Assembly: GCF_013072695.1 (NCBI RefSeq)
Contig: NZ_LXUK01000022.1
Location: 242,964-306,963 of the forward strand
DNA length: 64,000 nucleotides
Direction of reading: 5' to 3'
Origin: Acinetobacter sp. Ac_5812
GTDB taxonomy: Bacteria; Pseudomonadota; Gammaproteobacteria; Pseudomonadales; Moraxellaceae
Part shown: positions 63,426 through 64,000 of the stretch, one piece after another
How the letters are laid out: each line of letters starts with the position of its first letter
How positions within the stretch are numbered: position 1 is the stretch's first letter
Translations under genes and position numbers: made by a program
The notes under the pieces: generated by a model
What the model saw: the letters and a program-made list of their open reading frames with translations, nothing else
Told to the model about the DNA's origin: nothing
The model's database searches: none

Positions 63426-63803
63426 TTAAACCGTCACTGCTGATTGATGTGGCATAAAGAAGAAATGCTGCATTTGCTGAGTTGAAAGTTTAAATTTACG
63501 ATGCGAAGAGTTAAATAAAGCAGGTTCAACTTGTAAACGGGTTAAAGTTGGCAGCAAGGATTCATGAAAATCTTTCGGCGTAATCTTACGTGGGGTGTAG
63601 TTTTTCCAGTGTGCTTTGGCATAGCGATGTGCTTGTACGCCGTTTAGCCAAAAGGGGAATACGTGACCATCTTGATCCGATTTGATTGCCCAACCCTGAT
63701 GGTATAAACCCCAAAGAACGCCACAATACATCATTGTTTTTAGAATTGAAATTTTAAACATCAACTCACGTGAGACTGGTTGGAAATGGCTAAAACGATA
63801 CAT
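63426..63803 (-). CDS. DUF2750-like protein
   Basis: 125 residues. YCGVLWGLYHQGWAIKSDQDGHVFPFWLNGVQAHRYAKAHWKNYTPRKITPKDFHESLLPTL fits the DUF2750 pattern (WGLxxxGWA, DGxxxxPFW, WxxYxPxxI, FxxxxLPxL). The function of DUF2750 is unknown. No signal peptide; the Phe/Met-rich end is odd but continuous. The ATG is at 63803 with no upstream gene in the window. Confidence 0.65.
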   Translation of the reverse strand: MYRFSHFQPVSRELMFKISILKTMMYCGVLWGLYHQGWAIKSDQDGHVFPFWLNGVQAHRYAKAHWKNYTPRKITPKDFHESLLPTLTRLQVEPALFNSSHRKFKLSTQQMQHFFFMPHQSAVTV

Positions 63804-64000
63804 GTTATTAAACTAATATTCTTAAACTTATGTTTTATTATAAGAAAGATAGATGGCAGTTATGTTTAAACAATTGATCTAAATCGTAAGCAAATATTGT
63901 AAGTATCAAATCAAAGCAACTAAAGCTTTGGTGTAGCGCAAGTCAGAAATGTGAAAGGATGATGTTAATACGTTTTAAATAGGTATTAAAAAACGCCACC
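63804..64000. other. Right-end gap
   Basis: Nearly 200 bp without a gene. The last bases (AAAAAACGCCACC) look like the left arm of a terminator for a plus-strand or convergent gene beyond the edge. Confidence 0.3.

Noticed and set aside
1..64000. tRNA, rRNA, CRISPR arrays, insertion sequences, prophage genes
   Set aside because: No tRNA-like cloverleaf, no regular repeat-spacer pattern, and no transposase, integrase or phage protein in any frame.

Overview
The window looks like chromosomal DNA of an Acinetobacter-type gammaproteobacterium (Moraxellaceae). This is inferred from AT-rich DNA, the protein sequences, an isolated gspHIJK cluster, the AmgK-MurU cell-wall recycling pair, and the gene sets rsmG-parA-parB and exbBD-msbA-lpxK-kdsB. 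The species cannot be named from sequence alone. Nearly all of it is a core housekeeping segment with dense, mostly short operons; no insertion sequence, prophage, integron, CRISPR array, tRNA or rRNA gene was seen.

Layout. 1-5,850: 5' part of RNase Z, an RtcR-type sigma-54 activator, a DUF2157 membrane protein, a small alpha/beta hydrolase, YaaA, a small unknown and an HD hydrolase. 5,870-9,740: NUDIX hydrolase, the DUF423-thiS-thiG operon, rpoH, a TusA-like protein and a cold-shock gene with a long leader. 9,790-20,410: rhlB, class II aldolase, lptD-surA, amgK-murU, rsmG-parA-parB. 20,500-26,070: exbB-exbD-msbA-lpxK-kdsB-holB. 26,070-28,120: a small accessory island of three exported or lipoprotein unknowns between holB and pilZ. 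28,120-32,830: pilZ, tatD, a TetR regulator and the type II secretion pseudopilins gspHIJK. 32,930-39,770: QueD-like protein, ung, an HIBYL-CoA hydrolase-like protein, tadA, SRPBCC, cmk, rpsA, ihfB, lapA. 39,840-48,130: azlCD with a divergent XRE-cupin regulator, pyrF, a LysO-like exporter, TetR plus Bcr/CflA efflux pump, and a Baeyer-Villiger-type monooxygenase divergent from an AraC regulator. 48,240-64,000: zapE, glcB, 2OG-Fe(II) oxygenase, SRAP protein, MarR, a hydrolase, two small membrane proteins, brnQ, map, LysR, a small HD alarmone-hydrolase-like protein, a Cys-rich small protein, grxD, argD/aminotransferase, a CBS protein and a DUF2750 protein.

How the genes work together. Envelope building dominates: MsbA, LpxK, KdsB and LptD/SurA make and place lipooligosaccharide and outer-membrane proteins, AmgK/MurU recycle peptidoglycan sugars, and GspHIJK plus PilZ serve type II secretion and type IV pili. 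A second theme is translation and RNA handling (RNase Z, RtcR, RhlB, S1, TadA, RsmG, Map, cold-shock protein).

Most unusual features. (1) A cluster of nested palindromic repeats lies inside the start of gspI and is read in frame, giving a predicted 92-residue prepilin leader. (2) A roughly 230-nt stretch on the minus strand near 54.1 kb has a promoter-like sequence, two internal hairpins and a terminator-like end, so it may encode a small RNA. (3) A 95-bp segment just after brnQ can fold as a three-way junction. (4) RtcR is present next to RNase Z, with no rtcB or rtcA in view. Several perfect dyads in regulatory gaps are likely operators.
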